From Marinibacterium sp. (GTDB taxonomy: Bacteria; Pseudomonadota; Alphaproteobacteria; Rhodobacterales; Rhodobacteraceae), in assembly GCA_017643305.1 (NCBI GenBank), contig JAEPNQ010000047.1:1-32483 (forward strand): a DNA stretch of 32,483 nt, written 5' to 3'. A program made the position numbers and the translations under genes. Under the pieces are notes generated by a model. It was not told the DNA's origin. It worked only from the letters and a program-made list of their open reading frames with translations, and made no database searches. Positions 8,336 through 16,430 of the stretch are shown one piece after another; position 1 is the stretch's first letter, and every line of letters begins with the position of its first letter.

Positions 8336-8640
8336 CCAGGCCGAACTTTTCCGTAGACGCAGGCCCGATGCGCGAACTTCATGGTGCTGCCATCCGTCCG
8401 ATTCACCCAGAAACATTTGGTATTGAAGTCGGCGGTCCGGACGCTGAACCCGGCGACACCGCTTCCGATTTTTTCGTCACCTTCGGGATGGCGGGCTAAC
8501 GCAGCCATCAACACCTTTGCATCTTCTGCACTGACTTTGTCGCCAACGTCGTACTTGTGAAGCATCGTGTTCAAATAATCGACGGCGTCGCCCTTCTTGT
8601 CGAAATGCAGATCACCTAAATCGAACGGCTTGGCAGGCAT
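8332..8640 (-). CDS. DUF3223 (DCL-like) domain protein in the Hachiman operon
   Basis: A 102-residue protein. Its core matches the DUF3223/DCL pattern, known from plant DCL (defective chloroplasts and leaves) proteins and from bacterial proteins: ARHPEGDEKIGSGVAGFSV, then KCFWVNRTDGS and FAHRACV. In DCL the equivalent region is needed for rRNA processing in chloroplasts; the bacterial role is unknown. The ATG at 8640 has a perfect AGGAGG 6 bases upstream, immediately after the hamB stop at 8656, so it belongs to the same operon. Bacterial members I recall usually continue with another domain after this core; here translation stops straight after it, hence a minimal or truncated version. The stop overlaps a possible next start (TTGA). 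Confidence 0.65.
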   Translation of the reverse strand: MPAKPFDLGDLHFDKKGDAVDYLNTMLHKYDVGDKVSAEDAKVLMAALARHPEGDEKIGSGVAGFSVRTADFNTKCFWVNRTDGSTMKFAHRACVYGKVRPG

Positions 8641-8655
8641 TTGCAACCTCCTACG

Positions 8656-11265
8656 TCAAGAACTCAAGGTGTCTTGGCTATCTTTATCATCGGCCAATAG
8701 CTTCTCACGAATTTCACGAATGATGATAGCTGGGATGTCCATTGTCTCAAACTGGGCGTCGCGCTCTAGTGCCCATTGCATACATCCTTCTTTAGTTAGG
8801 TCGTCCCTGGCAATCTTCTCGTAGAGGCTTACCGCGCTCATGCGAGACAGGCCCAGTTCCATCAATGACAGGAGAGTGCGCGTCGAAACGCCAAATTCGA
8901 GCTGTGTCCCGATATCCAGGTAGTCGTCGATCAGGTCCTCGCGGCCAATCTCGCGGAGATGGAGGTGGAGAATGTCCATGTATGCTGACAAATATTTTGG
9001 AGCTCTGAATCGGGCGACCTGTTCGACAAGCTCCATCGTTTGCCGGATCAGCGTGGGCAGGACGTAAGACCGTCCATGCGTATGGTGATACTCGATATTC
9101 TTCCTTATCATCGCTGCGAGCGAAAGGCCCTTAAGCCATTGCACGACGATGACGACATAGAGCGGGATCAGACTGTCAGGCATGAAAGCCGGATATAGGT
9201 GCTCGTTGATTCTGCGCATTATCGTAACGAACCGATCATAACTGTCTTGGCTCTCGACCGGAGCGGGGATCAGGTTTTCGACATCCTTTTGGTAGTTTCG
9301 AAAAGCATTGAGCAGTGACTGGAGTCCCAGCGCGCTCACGCCCGGGTGACGTTCGGCGATGTTAGAGCCGATCTCGATCGTGTCCGCCAAAGCGGCAAGT
9401 TGCGCGTCGATCTTCGCGATGGTTGCGGGATTATGACGCTTCGCGAATCCCGCCTGCTCGATCGAACCCAAGCGGAGGTAAGTCGCCAGAAGGTATGCAC
9501 CAACCTGTTCGAATTGACCAACATCAGGCAGCTCTGACAGTGGCGTATCTGCCCTCCTTTCAAGATAGTCGGCCATGCCGTCACCCGTCTCAAGAACGGC
9601 GTCGCTTTCGCGCTTGATTGGATAACGGGATCGTATGGGGACGCCGTTGGGCCAGGCGGTGGTGTCGTCCGGATCGATGCAAACGATGTTTCCCTGAAAC
9701 TCGTTACCCCATCGGCCAGCTCGTCCCGCGAGATTCCAGAAATCATGAGGCTCCATCGGATGCCCAATGCCTTTTCTTGGGCCACGAACGACAATCGTGC
9801 GGCACGACAGGTTCACGCCTTCGATCAACGTCGAAGTGCAAACCAAAAAGCGAATTTTCCCGCTACGAAATAGGCGCTCCACCTCCTGACGTATCAGGGA
9901 TGGCATGTTGCCGTAATGAAACGCCACGCCCTTAAGAACGAGAGATGCTAGAGAAAAATTGGGATGGACGCCCTTTTTTGCCAGATCGGCAAGTTCGACC
10001 AACTCCTTGTCTGTACCATCGACCGGAGGGATCAATTGGGAAATCAGGTCGGCGATATCTTCGGCGTCGCCTGCACGATTGGCATATACCAAGGTGCCGC
10101 CGCGCTCCCCGACTGCCGCCGCTATGAAGGCCAGCTTCTTGCTCAATGTGCCTGGTGAGCTGCTAAGCTCCAACACACCGATCTGCTCAGAAATGACGCC
10201 TTGGCGTATCGAAAGCTTCCATCGTTTTGGTTTACGAGGAACCTGCTCAGCGACGATCAGGTTTTGAATGACGGTCGGCGAGTCGCTGTCAACAAAATCT
10301 ACGTCTGCCGCACTTGGAGCGTCCGCCAGTAATTCTTCAGGATTTTGCGTCGCAGGGCTGATGAACACGGCCTTCAGGTTGGGGTTAGTGCGCTCGAGCC
10401 GTTCGATAGCATCCTGCAGAATGACGCCCCGCTGGTTGTCGCCAATCTTGTGAGCTTCATCGACGACCAGCAAATCGACGTGGACGTCATCGCCGAGTAC
10501 GTTGGCAAGAAGGTGAAGCCGCTCCTGCGTGAACACGAGGATGAGTTTGTTTCCCCCCTCGTACGCGGCATCATATTTCTCCCGGAGCGGGAGGGATGAA
10601 ACCTCAATTTCTGCGCCTCTGCCCAGCAGCAAGGTCAAGTTCGTCTCGATTTCCGAAACCAGTGCCCTCGTCGGTGCGAGATAGACCGAGACGCGCGTTT
10701 CAGCCGAGCGCATATGATTGATCAGCCACTGCAAGACGAGGAACGTCTTGCCGGAAGCTGTAGGGGCGGACGCCGATAACCATGTGTTTTTCGTGGCGCT
10801 ATCCCAAAACCGCTGCTGGAAATCGTTGACTTGCAACCAGTTTCCGCTGGATTCCATGAGAACAGAATGATCCAACTTTCGGCGCTGGGCTTCCATTCGC
10901 AGTCCCAGACCTAAGCGGCCCTCCAAGTCCGTCTCCAGCAATTCGCGATTGTTCGCGAGGGCCACCGCGCGGAAATTGGATAGCTTATCAAGCAGGACCG
11001 CCCCGGCATCTTTCACGGGCTGTGAATCTGCCAGCGTGACGGCACCGGTCGCAATTCGCAGCGCGATCTCCTGATGCTGTCGGATTTCGGATCGAGCCAG
11101 GATACTTCCGGCAAACAAGAGCCGATGCCAGTCGATATCGGGGTCTTCCGCGGGTTCAGGCTCAAGATGGTCCAGCTCAGTCCTAACGGTGCGACGGGTT
11201 AGGACAGCTACATCGTCTTTGATGCCCTCGTTCACCAGCCACTTGGTCAACTCTTCGAGGCTCAT
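8656..11265 (-). CDS. hamB: Hachiman helicase HamB
   Basis: An 869-residue superfamily 2, Ski2-like helicase. Motifs in order: Walker A SAPTASGKT (about 166-174), Ia APTRALV (about 197), DEAH (about 269), a motif III-like FISPATQNP (about 302), then the C-terminal RecA domain with FLVCTSTLIEGVNL and motif VI NLAGRAGRWGNE. An N-terminal alpha-helical region of about 150 residues and a long C-terminal helical part match HamB size. In Hachiman, HamB binds HamA and moves along DNA; when it senses phage-damaged DNA it frees HamA, whose nuclease then destroys cellular DNA (abortive infection). The ATG overlaps the hamA stop as ATGA. Identity rests on pairing with the DUF1837 gene; alone it would only be called a DEAD/DEAH helicase. 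Confidence 0.85.
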   Translation of the reverse strand: MSLEELTKWLVNEGIKDDVAVLTRRTVRTELDHLEPEPAEDPDIDWHRLLFAGSILARSEIRQHQEIALRIATGAVTLADSQPVKDAGAVLLDKLSNFRAVALANNRELLETDLEGRLGLGLRMEAQRRKLDHSVLMESSGNWLQVNDFQQRFWDSATKNTWLSASAPTASGKTFLVLQWLINHMRSAETRVSVYLAPTRALVSEIETNLTLLLGRGAEIEVSSLPLREKYDAAYEGGNKLILVFTQERLHLLANVLGDDVHVDLLVVDEAHKIGDNQRGVILQDAIERLERTNPNLKAVFISPATQNPEELLADAPSAADVDFVDSDSPTVIQNLIVAEQVPRKPKRWKLSIRQGVISEQIGVLELSSSPGTLSKKLAFIAAAVGERGGTLVYANRAGDAEDIADLISQLIPPVDGTDKELVELADLAKKGVHPNFSLASLVLKGVAFHYGNMPSLIRQEVERLFRSGKIRFLVCTSTLIEGVNLSCRTIVVRGPRKGIGHPMEPHDFWNLAGRAGRWGNEFQGNIVCIDPDDTTAWPNGVPIRSRYPIKRESDAVLETGDGMADYLERRADTPLSELPDVGQFEQVGAYLLATYLRLGSIEQAGFAKRHNPATIAKIDAQLAALADTIEIGSNIAERHPGVSALGLQSLLNAFRNYQKDVENLIPAPVESQDSYDRFVTIMRRINEHLYPAFMPDSLIPLYVVIVVQWLKGLSLAAMIRKNIEYHHTHGRSYVLPTLIRQTMELVEQVARFRAPKYLSAYMDILHLHLREIGREDLIDDYLDIGTQLEFGVSTRTLLSLMELGLSRMSAVSLYEKIARDDLTKEGCMQWALERDAQFETMDIPAIIIREIREKLLADDKDSQDTLSS

Positions 11266-12263
11266 TCAGTGAGCCCCATCGCTTTGAGGAATGCCTTCCG
11301 GAACCCATCCGCTGAAGGCAGAGGGATGCAAAGCACCTCGATCTCAATTTGATCCAGCTTTTCGGCAGTCAGTCGCGTTCCAATCCGCGTCTTCAGGTTT
11401 TCGAGCTCAGTCTTGGCGGCTTTTGTAATTTCCTCCGCCACCGCCTTGACGCCGTCGCTAGGATAGAAGGCTGCATCAAACCCGATCAGCGCGATTCCGC
11501 AGTATTTGACGCGCTTTGACTGCTTTGAGTCCTTGTTAAAATACTGCCGGAGCGCGGCCGTGACAGTCGGGTCAGACAGGTCGGCTTTGTCGCTCAGAAG
11601 GATCAAGTCCTTTTCGCGCTCGGCACCTTCGTGGTCCGGCTCGATTAGGAAGGGGGCAATTGAAGCGAAGCAATCTTTGATCCCTTCGCTGACGTCTTTG
11701 TATACCTTGGATTCACCCCAAAAAAGCTTCAAAATTCCGTCGTCCGTCACCCCCGCATATACACCATCAGCGCCATGATAGTGCTGTCTGGTATCCGTCT
11801 TCAGGTCCATCTTGCAGAGGATTTGCGGCAGCTTCAAAAAGCGCTCGGCCAGCAGAAAGAGCAGCATCTCACCGCCTTCGCCGGTTCGCGCGAGATCCGT
11901 GAACGACCGCTTGGCCTCTTCGTGCAACGCTGCAACAGCCTCACCGCTCTTGTATTTTTCGTCCCGCGCCTTGGCTGCGGCCATCCTTGCCCGAGGTATT
12001 GCGTAGGTGGTCACCGCATTTCGCATAAACTCGGCAAGCCGATGGGGTTCTACGCGGCCATTGGCGTCGACGGTCAGGCAATGGCAGTGAATTTTTACGA
12101 GATGCCCGTCGAGAACGACGTCGCGCTCGACGAGTTCGAGGTGAACTTCGAGGGCCTCCGGGTCACCGGTGAGTGCGGCATTCAAATCATCGACCGTGAT
12201 GTCAGACAGGTCATCCCCCAGAAGTAGCGACCGGTTGCAGTCAAACTGCCATATTCTATGCAT
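11262..12263 (-). CDS. hamA: Hachiman nuclease HamA (DUF1837)
   Basis: A 333-residue DUF1837 protein. The conserved core reads GEGGEMLLFLLAERFL, then KMDLK, YHGADGVYAG and LFWGESKVY. The Asp of the GADG box plus the E-x-K of GESK fit the PD-(D/E)xK nuclease centre described for HamA. HamA is a DNase held inactive by HamB until DNA damage or phage replication intermediates are met. The ATG at 12263 begins MHRIWQFDC; the frame is open to 12344, but neither start has a convincing Shine-Dalgarno, so the first 27 residues are uncertain. The adjoining helicase with ATGA coupling makes the Hachiman call firm. The promoter must lie in 12264-12610, shared with the divergent parB-like gene. Confidence 0.88.
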   Translation of the reverse strand: MHRIWQFDCNRSLLLGDDLSDITVDDLNAALTGDPEALEVHLELVERDVVLDGHLVKIHCHCLTVDANGRVEPHRLAEFMRNAVTTYAIPRARMAAAKARDEKYKSGEAVAALHEEAKRSFTDLARTGEGGEMLLFLLAERFLKLPQILCKMDLKTDTRQHYHGADGVYAGVTDDGILKLFWGESKVYKDVSEGIKDCFASIAPFLIEPDHEGAEREKDLILLSDKADLSDPTVTAALRQYFNKDSKQSKRVKYCGIALIGFDAAFYPSDGVKAVAEEITKAAKTELENLKTRIGTRLTAEKLDQIEIEVLCIPLPSADGFRKAFLKAMGLTE

Positions 12264-12610
12264 TTTTGGCGGTTGAGTCCCGGAGGTATTTATCCACTGC
12301 TCTAATCTATCGTTTGCTGCTTGAAGACATCCCAATGGATGCATCCGGTGACCCGTATCCGGCAGGCGGGATCACATCTCGCTGCAGCTTCAGAACTGCC
12401 CAATCTTGGGGGCGCCCGTCGGCTATGTCGGCGATTGCGGACCCACCCATTGTTTGGGCCGAATGTATACTTTCCTAAGTCTTGTGTCCTGAACCGGGCA
12501 GGCGGAGGCCGGCCCGCCCACAGTCACCAAGAGGGAAGGGGGCTTGGTTCTGAATGAGCCGAATGAGCGTCGAAGGTCGATGCCTGTGCTCATATTCAGG
12601 AGTAAGTACC
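12264..12610. other. divergent intergenic region, hamA / parB-like
   Basis: 347 bases that must hold promoters for hamA (minus) and the ParB-like gene (plus). On the plus side there is a GC-rich inverted repeat, GGCGG (12501-12505) with CCGCC (12514-12518) around GGCCGGCC, then a purine-rich GAGGGAAGGGGGCTTGG similar to a stretch before 2615, and a good AGGAG before 12611. I see no confident -35/-10 pair and no convincing gene; overlapping short frames are shadows. Confidence 0.5.
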
Positions 12611-14599
12611 ATGATCAAAACGATCCCGCTGACCAAGTTGGTCCAGTCCCCTCGCAATGTGCGCCGTTACGGTGACCCCGCCGCAGATTCCGAACTGAAA
12701 GCGAGCATTGCAGCCCATGGGTTGTTGCAGAACCTCATCGTTCGTCCTGCGGCTCGTGGCAAATTCGAGGTCGAAGCCGGAGAGCGCCGCCGGTGCGCCT
12801 TGCTAGCGCTTGCCGAAGAGAAAGTCCTGCCGAAGGGCTACGAGGTTACCTGCCTCGTGCTTGAGGACGATGCGCAAATCGCAGTCGAAACGAGCCTGGC
12901 CGAGAACTTCCATCGCCTCGCGATGAACCCCGCCGACGAAGCACAGGCGTTCGCTGCCCTTATTGATGCTGGTGCCTCGACGGAAGATGTCGCGCGCCGC
13001 TTCGGGCTGACGGTACGCTTCGTAGAAGGCCGTTTGCGTCTCGCGACACTCGCGCCTGTCGTCTTCGATGCTCTGGCATCCGGTGAAATCACTCTCGATC
13101 TCGCCAAAGCTTTCGGCGCGACCTCCGACCAGGAAATTCAGGCTCGCGTCTACGAACAGGCGTCCTCGGGGTATTATGCGCCCAGCGCCGACAGTATCCG
13201 GCGCATGGTGCTCTCCGGCACGGTTCGCGGCAGCGATGCTCGGGCCCGCCTTGTAGGTCGCGAAGCCTATATCGCTGCAGGTGGCCGGATCGAACGCGAA
13301 CTCTTCGACGACGATGACAGCGAGTCCTGGGTCGATGTCGCGCTTCTCGAAACGCTCGCCGCAGAGGAGATGGAAAAGCGCGCCAAGGCGCTCGCAGCAG
13401 AGCAGGGTCTTGCCTGGGTAAGGCCGACGCTTGACGCCTATGCCAGTCACGATCTCGTCGAAGGCCTCATTCGACTTCCAGCCGAGCCGGCTCCGTTGAC
13501 TGACGCCGAACTTGCCCGCCTTGACGAGCTTGATGCCTCGTACGACGAGCATGCGGCCATTCTTGAGGACGAAGACAGCGCCGAAGAAGCAATTGCTGCG
13601 GCCGAGGCGACGATCGAAGCTATCGAGCGCGAATGCCAGGACATTCGGGCAAAGCCCCCGGAGCTGGCACCCGAACTGAAGGCCGATGCCGGAATGATCC
13701 TCGTTCTCTCGCGCGACGGCACACCGGTTCTCCAGCCGGTGTTCTACGGCGAGCGCGACATCGAAGTCGTTGGTGACGAAGATGTCGTCGAAGTCGTTGC
13801 GAGTGTCGGCAGTGATGGCAGACGCCGTGCAACGCTTTCCAAGCGTCTGGTCGACGAACTTGCGATGCAACGTCGTGACGTGCTCGCGCTCCACGTGGCA
13901 TCGGATCCCGGCCTTTCGCTCGACATCATGGTCTTCACCCTCGCGGATGCCGACACCCACGACTGGCGGTCACACGCGGCCACGACCTTGCGTGGCGGCG
14001 TCCCCGCGGGTCCGATTGTAGGGTTCGAAGCGAAGGATGCGCCGGCAAGCGCATCACTTGCGGACCTGCGCTCGGGTCTCGATGAGAGCTGGCGATCTGG
14101 CGAAGACGCTTCGTCGCGCTTCAAGATGTTTCGGGCACTCGCTGATGAAAGTCGCGCAGCATGGCTCGGCTTCGTCGTCGCTCGTACGCTCGAGGCGAGC
14201 CTTAACATGGCTGGCGAACGTCAGATCACGTTCCAGGATCATCTGGGCAGCACGATCGGCATCGACATGGCACAATGGTGGCGTCCGACCGCGGCGAACT
14301 ACTTCGACCGCGTCTCGAAGCAGGTCATCCTTGATGCGCTCACCGACGTTGGCGGTTTGGAACTGTCCTCGCGCTTCGCATCGGTGAAAAAGGGCGATCT
14401 CGCGATGAGCGCCGAGCGCGTCTTCGCGGGGACCTACATTACCGAGGTCGAAGTTCGGGAAAGGGCGCTCGCCTGGGTGCCCGAAGTCATGCGCTTTGCC
14501 GAGCAGCCGGAAATTCCTGCCCATAACGAAGCGCAAGGTCCCGACGCGGATTGTGTCGCCAACGACGACAATCAGCCCCCGAGCGAGCTGGCCGCCTGA
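12611..14599 (+). CDS. large ParB/Spo0J-like DNA-binding protein
   Basis: A 662-residue protein. The first ~100 residues are a ParB/sulfiredoxin-like domain (SPRNVRRYGD, AHGLLQNLIVRP, EAGERRRCALLAL), followed by the ParB helix-turn-helix region (TSLAENFHRLAMNPADEAQAF; STEDVARRFGLTVRFVEGRLRLA). The remaining ~450 residues are acidic and helical with no recognised motif. No ParA-type ATPase is adjacent, so a partition role is unproven; orphan large ParB-like proteins beside ardC are common on sphingomonad plasmids and ICEs and may be regulators. The start at 12611 (TCAGGAG plus 8 bases) beginning MIKTIPLTKL is preferred over an ATG at 12554. A 385-residue antisense frame inside it is a GC-rich shadow. 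Confidence 0.8.
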   Translation: MIKTIPLTKLVQSPRNVRRYGDPAADSELKASIAAHGLLQNLIVRPAARGKFEVEAGERRRCALLALAEEKVLPKGYEVTCLVLEDDAQIAVETSLAENFHRLAMNPADEAQAFAALIDAGASTEDVARRFGLTVRFVEGRLRLATLAPVVFDALASGEITLDLAKAFGATSDQEIQARVYEQASSGYYAPSADSIRRMVLSGTVRGSDARARLVGREAYIAAGGRIERELFDDDDSESWVDVALLETLAAEEMEKRAKALAAEQGLAWVRPTLDAYASHDLVEGLIRLPAEPAPLTDAELARLDELDASYDEHAAILEDEDSAEEAIAAAEATIEAIERECQDIRAKPPELAPELKADAGMILVLSRDGTPVLQPVFYGERDIEVVGDEDVVEVVASVGSDGRRRATLSKRLVDELAMQRRDVLALHVASDPGLSLDIMVFTLADADTHDWRSHAATTLRGGVPAGPIVGFEAKDAPASASLADLRSGLDESWRSGEDASSRFKMFRALADESRAAWLGFVVARTLEASLNMAGERQITFQDHLGSTIGIDMAQWWRPTAANYFDRVSKQVILDALTDVGGLELSSRFASVKKGDLAMSAERVFAGTYITEVEVRERALAWVPEVMRFAEQPEIPAHNEAQGPDADCVANDDNQPPSELAA

Positions 14600-14633
14600 C
14601 CTCCTCCTGACAGGAACGGCTGCTCGCCACCGT

Positions 14634-14669
14634 GAAGCGGTCCTCCGGCACATGCCGGGGGGCCGCTTC
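14634..14669 (+). other. strong hairpin between the parB-like gene and ardC
   Basis: GAAGCGG (14634-14640) pairs with CCGCTTC (14663-14669), and inside it CCGGCA pairs with TGCCGG around a two-base CA loop. There is no run of T after it. It could end parB-like transcription weakly, protect mRNA ends, or structure the ardC leader. Confidence 0.55.
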
Positions 14670-14754
14670 CTTCATGGAAAGAGAGTGGAGGGGGCTCCGG
14701 GATCTCCGGCACTGACCGACGAAACTGTCGTCAGGCCATTTCAGGAGATCCAAC

Positions 14755-15696
14755 ATGGCCTATCGCAAGGGACAAAGCAGCGGATTGTCGCCTGCTGCCC
14801 GTATCACCCAGGAAATCATCGCCCGCCTCGAGTCCGGCACGAAGCCGTGGATCAAGCCATGGCGCGGTGTGCCAATCTCGCGCCCATTACGCGCGTGCGG
14901 CGTCCCTTATCGCGGCATGAATGTTTTCTGGCTCTGGATGGTTGCCGATATGTGCGGTTACGCCTCGCCGTTCTGGATGACCTACAATCAGGCCAAAGAA
15001 TTGGGTGCGCAGGTGCGCAAGGGCGAAAAATCCACCATCGCCATCTTCTACAAGAGCTACACCAAGGAAGTCGAAGCTCCCGACACCGGCGAAAAAACCG
15101 ACGAAAGTCGTCGCGTGTTGAAGGCCTATCCGGTTTTCAATGCCGATCAGGTCGAAGGCCTTCCGGAACGTTTCCATCCCGCCGCGACGCTTGAAGTGGT
15201 TGAACCCGAGGGCCGTCAGGCTGAACTCGACTCATTCTTTGCCAGTGTTCCGGCCGTCCTGCGGCATCAGGGCGACGAAGCCTATTATGAGCCAGTGGCT
15301 GACCGGGTGACAATGCCGCCCGCGCATCTCTTCTCGGGCTTCGACCACTATTACGCGACGCTCGCACACGAGCTGTCGCATTGGACCGGCCATGCCAGCC
15401 GCCTCGACCGTAATCTCAAGAATCGATTTGGTTCTGCAGCTTACGCCGCCGAGGAACTCATCGCCGAACTTTCGAGCGCCATGCTTGGCGCTGAGCTCGG
15501 TCTGCCAGTCACCCACCTCGATAGCCATGCGAGCTATATCGAGCACTGGCTCAAGCTCCTGAAGCAGGATGACCGTGCCATTCTCACCGCTGCCGCAAAG
15601 GCGGAGGAAGCATCAAGGCTTCTGCTCAAACTCGGAGGACGGATCTCTGCCGAAGATACCGACGAGGCGTCTGCCGACGCTGCGTTGGCCGCCTGA
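14755..15696 (+). CDS. ardC: ArdC-family anti-restriction protein with zincin metalloprotease domain
   Basis: A 313-residue ArdC homologue. The N-terminal single-strand-DNA-binding part (DUF1738) has ITQEIIARLESGTKPWIKPW and YRGMNVFWLW. The C-terminal zincin-like peptidase has the metal site HELSHWTGH (about residues 205-213) and a downstream Glu in AAEELIAELSSAMLGAE. ArdC from plasmid pSa protects incoming single-stranded DNA, and related proteins counter restriction enzymes during conjugation. The start has TCAGGAG with 7-base spacing. The gene is followed 11 bases later by a small conserved gene on the same strand. Together with the DarB-like protein it suggests this is the early-entry (leading) part of a conjugative element. 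Confidence 0.88.
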   Translation: MAYRKGQSSGLSPAARITQEIIARLESGTKPWIKPWRGVPISRPLRACGVPYRGMNVFWLWMVADMCGYASPFWMTYNQAKELGAQVRKGEKSTIAIFYKSYTKEVEAPDTGEKTDESRRVLKAYPVFNADQVEGLPERFHPAATLEVVEPEGRQAELDSFFASVPAVLRHQGDEAYYEPVADRVTMPPAHLFSGFDHYYATLAHELSHWTGHASRLDRNLKNRFGSAAYAAEELIAELSSAMLGAELGLPVTHLDSHASYIEHWLKLLKQDDRAILTAAAKAEEASRLLLKLGGRISAEDTDEASADAALAA

Positions 15697-15707
15697 AGGA
15701 GGGTGTC

Positions 15708-16130
15708 ATGGGCCGATCGGTTAGCTCCCCCAGCGGGGCCATCGTGGCCTTCACGGTGCTCGAAGTCGAAAACGACGACGACTGGGACTTCGAATATGAA
15801 TGGCTCCGCGAGGATCTGCGTGAGCGCGCTGGGCGGGCTTTCCCTTCCCTGATCGCGCACGACGGTTGGCGGGGGTGCGAAGACCGCATCCTCATGCGCA
15901 ATGCCTACGCGGATTTCGGCGTGTCGGTTTACGCCGGCCTGGTTGCGGTGTGGATCGTCGAGCGTGACGATGGCGCCTATTGGGATGCCGATTGGCGCAC
16001 GGCCAGATCGCCGAGGGCACAACGCTGGCTGTCCCAGATCGCCTCCCGCTTTGAAGCGTTGTTCGGCGACTACGTCTGCCTCGGTCACATGTCGAACGGT
16101 GAGGGCGTCTACGCAAAACGGGTAGCCTGA
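15708..16130 (+). CDS. conserved hypothetical protein downstream of ardC
   Basis: A 140-residue acidic, tryptophan-rich protein (NDDDWDFEYEWLRED; HDGWRGCEDRILMRNAYADFG; YWDADWRTARSPRAQRWL). I do not recognise a domain. It has a strong start (AGGAGG, 5 bases, ATG) only 11 bases after the ardC stop, so it is very likely in an operon with ardC. The acidic surface would fit a DNA-mimic anti-restriction protein, but that is speculation from composition and neighbourhood only. Confidence 0.7.
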   Translation: MGRSVSSPSGAIVAFTVLEVENDDDWDFEYEWLREDLRERAGRAFPSLIAHDGWRGCEDRILMRNAYADFGVSVYAGLVAVWIVERDDGAYWDADWRTARSPRAQRWLSQIASRFEALFGDYVCLGHMSNGEGVYAKRVA

Positions 16131-16430
16131 TGCGCCAGTCACTTTGGTCGTGGCGAAGTGCCTGTCCTCCCTGACGAAGCTTGCTTTTGCACTCATGGTC
16201 TGAAGCCATGCGAGAGAGGCCCTGGGCCAGCCGCCAGTCTGCCGCAACCCGGCTTGCGCAGGCCCGAGTTGGCCCGGCCCTTTGGGCCGTTGGCCTGCCC
16301 GCGCCAGCCTGCCCAAGCGGGTTTCCCCCTGTCGGGTGCGGAGACTGCCTCAAGCTGGCCCTGACGGGCTCTCGCTGGCGCAGCCATGAGCGGGTGCGTC
16401 AGCCTCACGCCAGTCAGGAGGACAATACCC
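16131..16430. other. non-coding leader region before the DUF2493 gene
   Basis: 300 bases without a credible gene. It is very GC-rich with many GGCC tracts and contains a CGGCCC-TTT-GGGCCG hairpin (16275-16289). Other short inverted GGC/GCC stretches flank it. It ends in TCAGGAGG before the ATG at 16431. Frames crossing it are proline/arginine-rich shadows. Confidence 0.5.

Noticed and set aside
12803-13960. 385-codon open frame on the minus strand
   Set aside because: It lies antisense within the ParB-like gene, has no ribosome site and looks like a GC-rich shadow of the well-supported plus-strand gene.
14634-14669. Rho-independent terminator
   Set aside because: The stem is strong but lacks a following T-run, so it is recorded only as a hairpin.
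15534-16316. 260-codon minus-strand frame over the end of ardC and the next gene
   Set aside because: Shadow of two plus-strand genes with strong start sites; composition is low in hydrophobic structure and no domain is visible.
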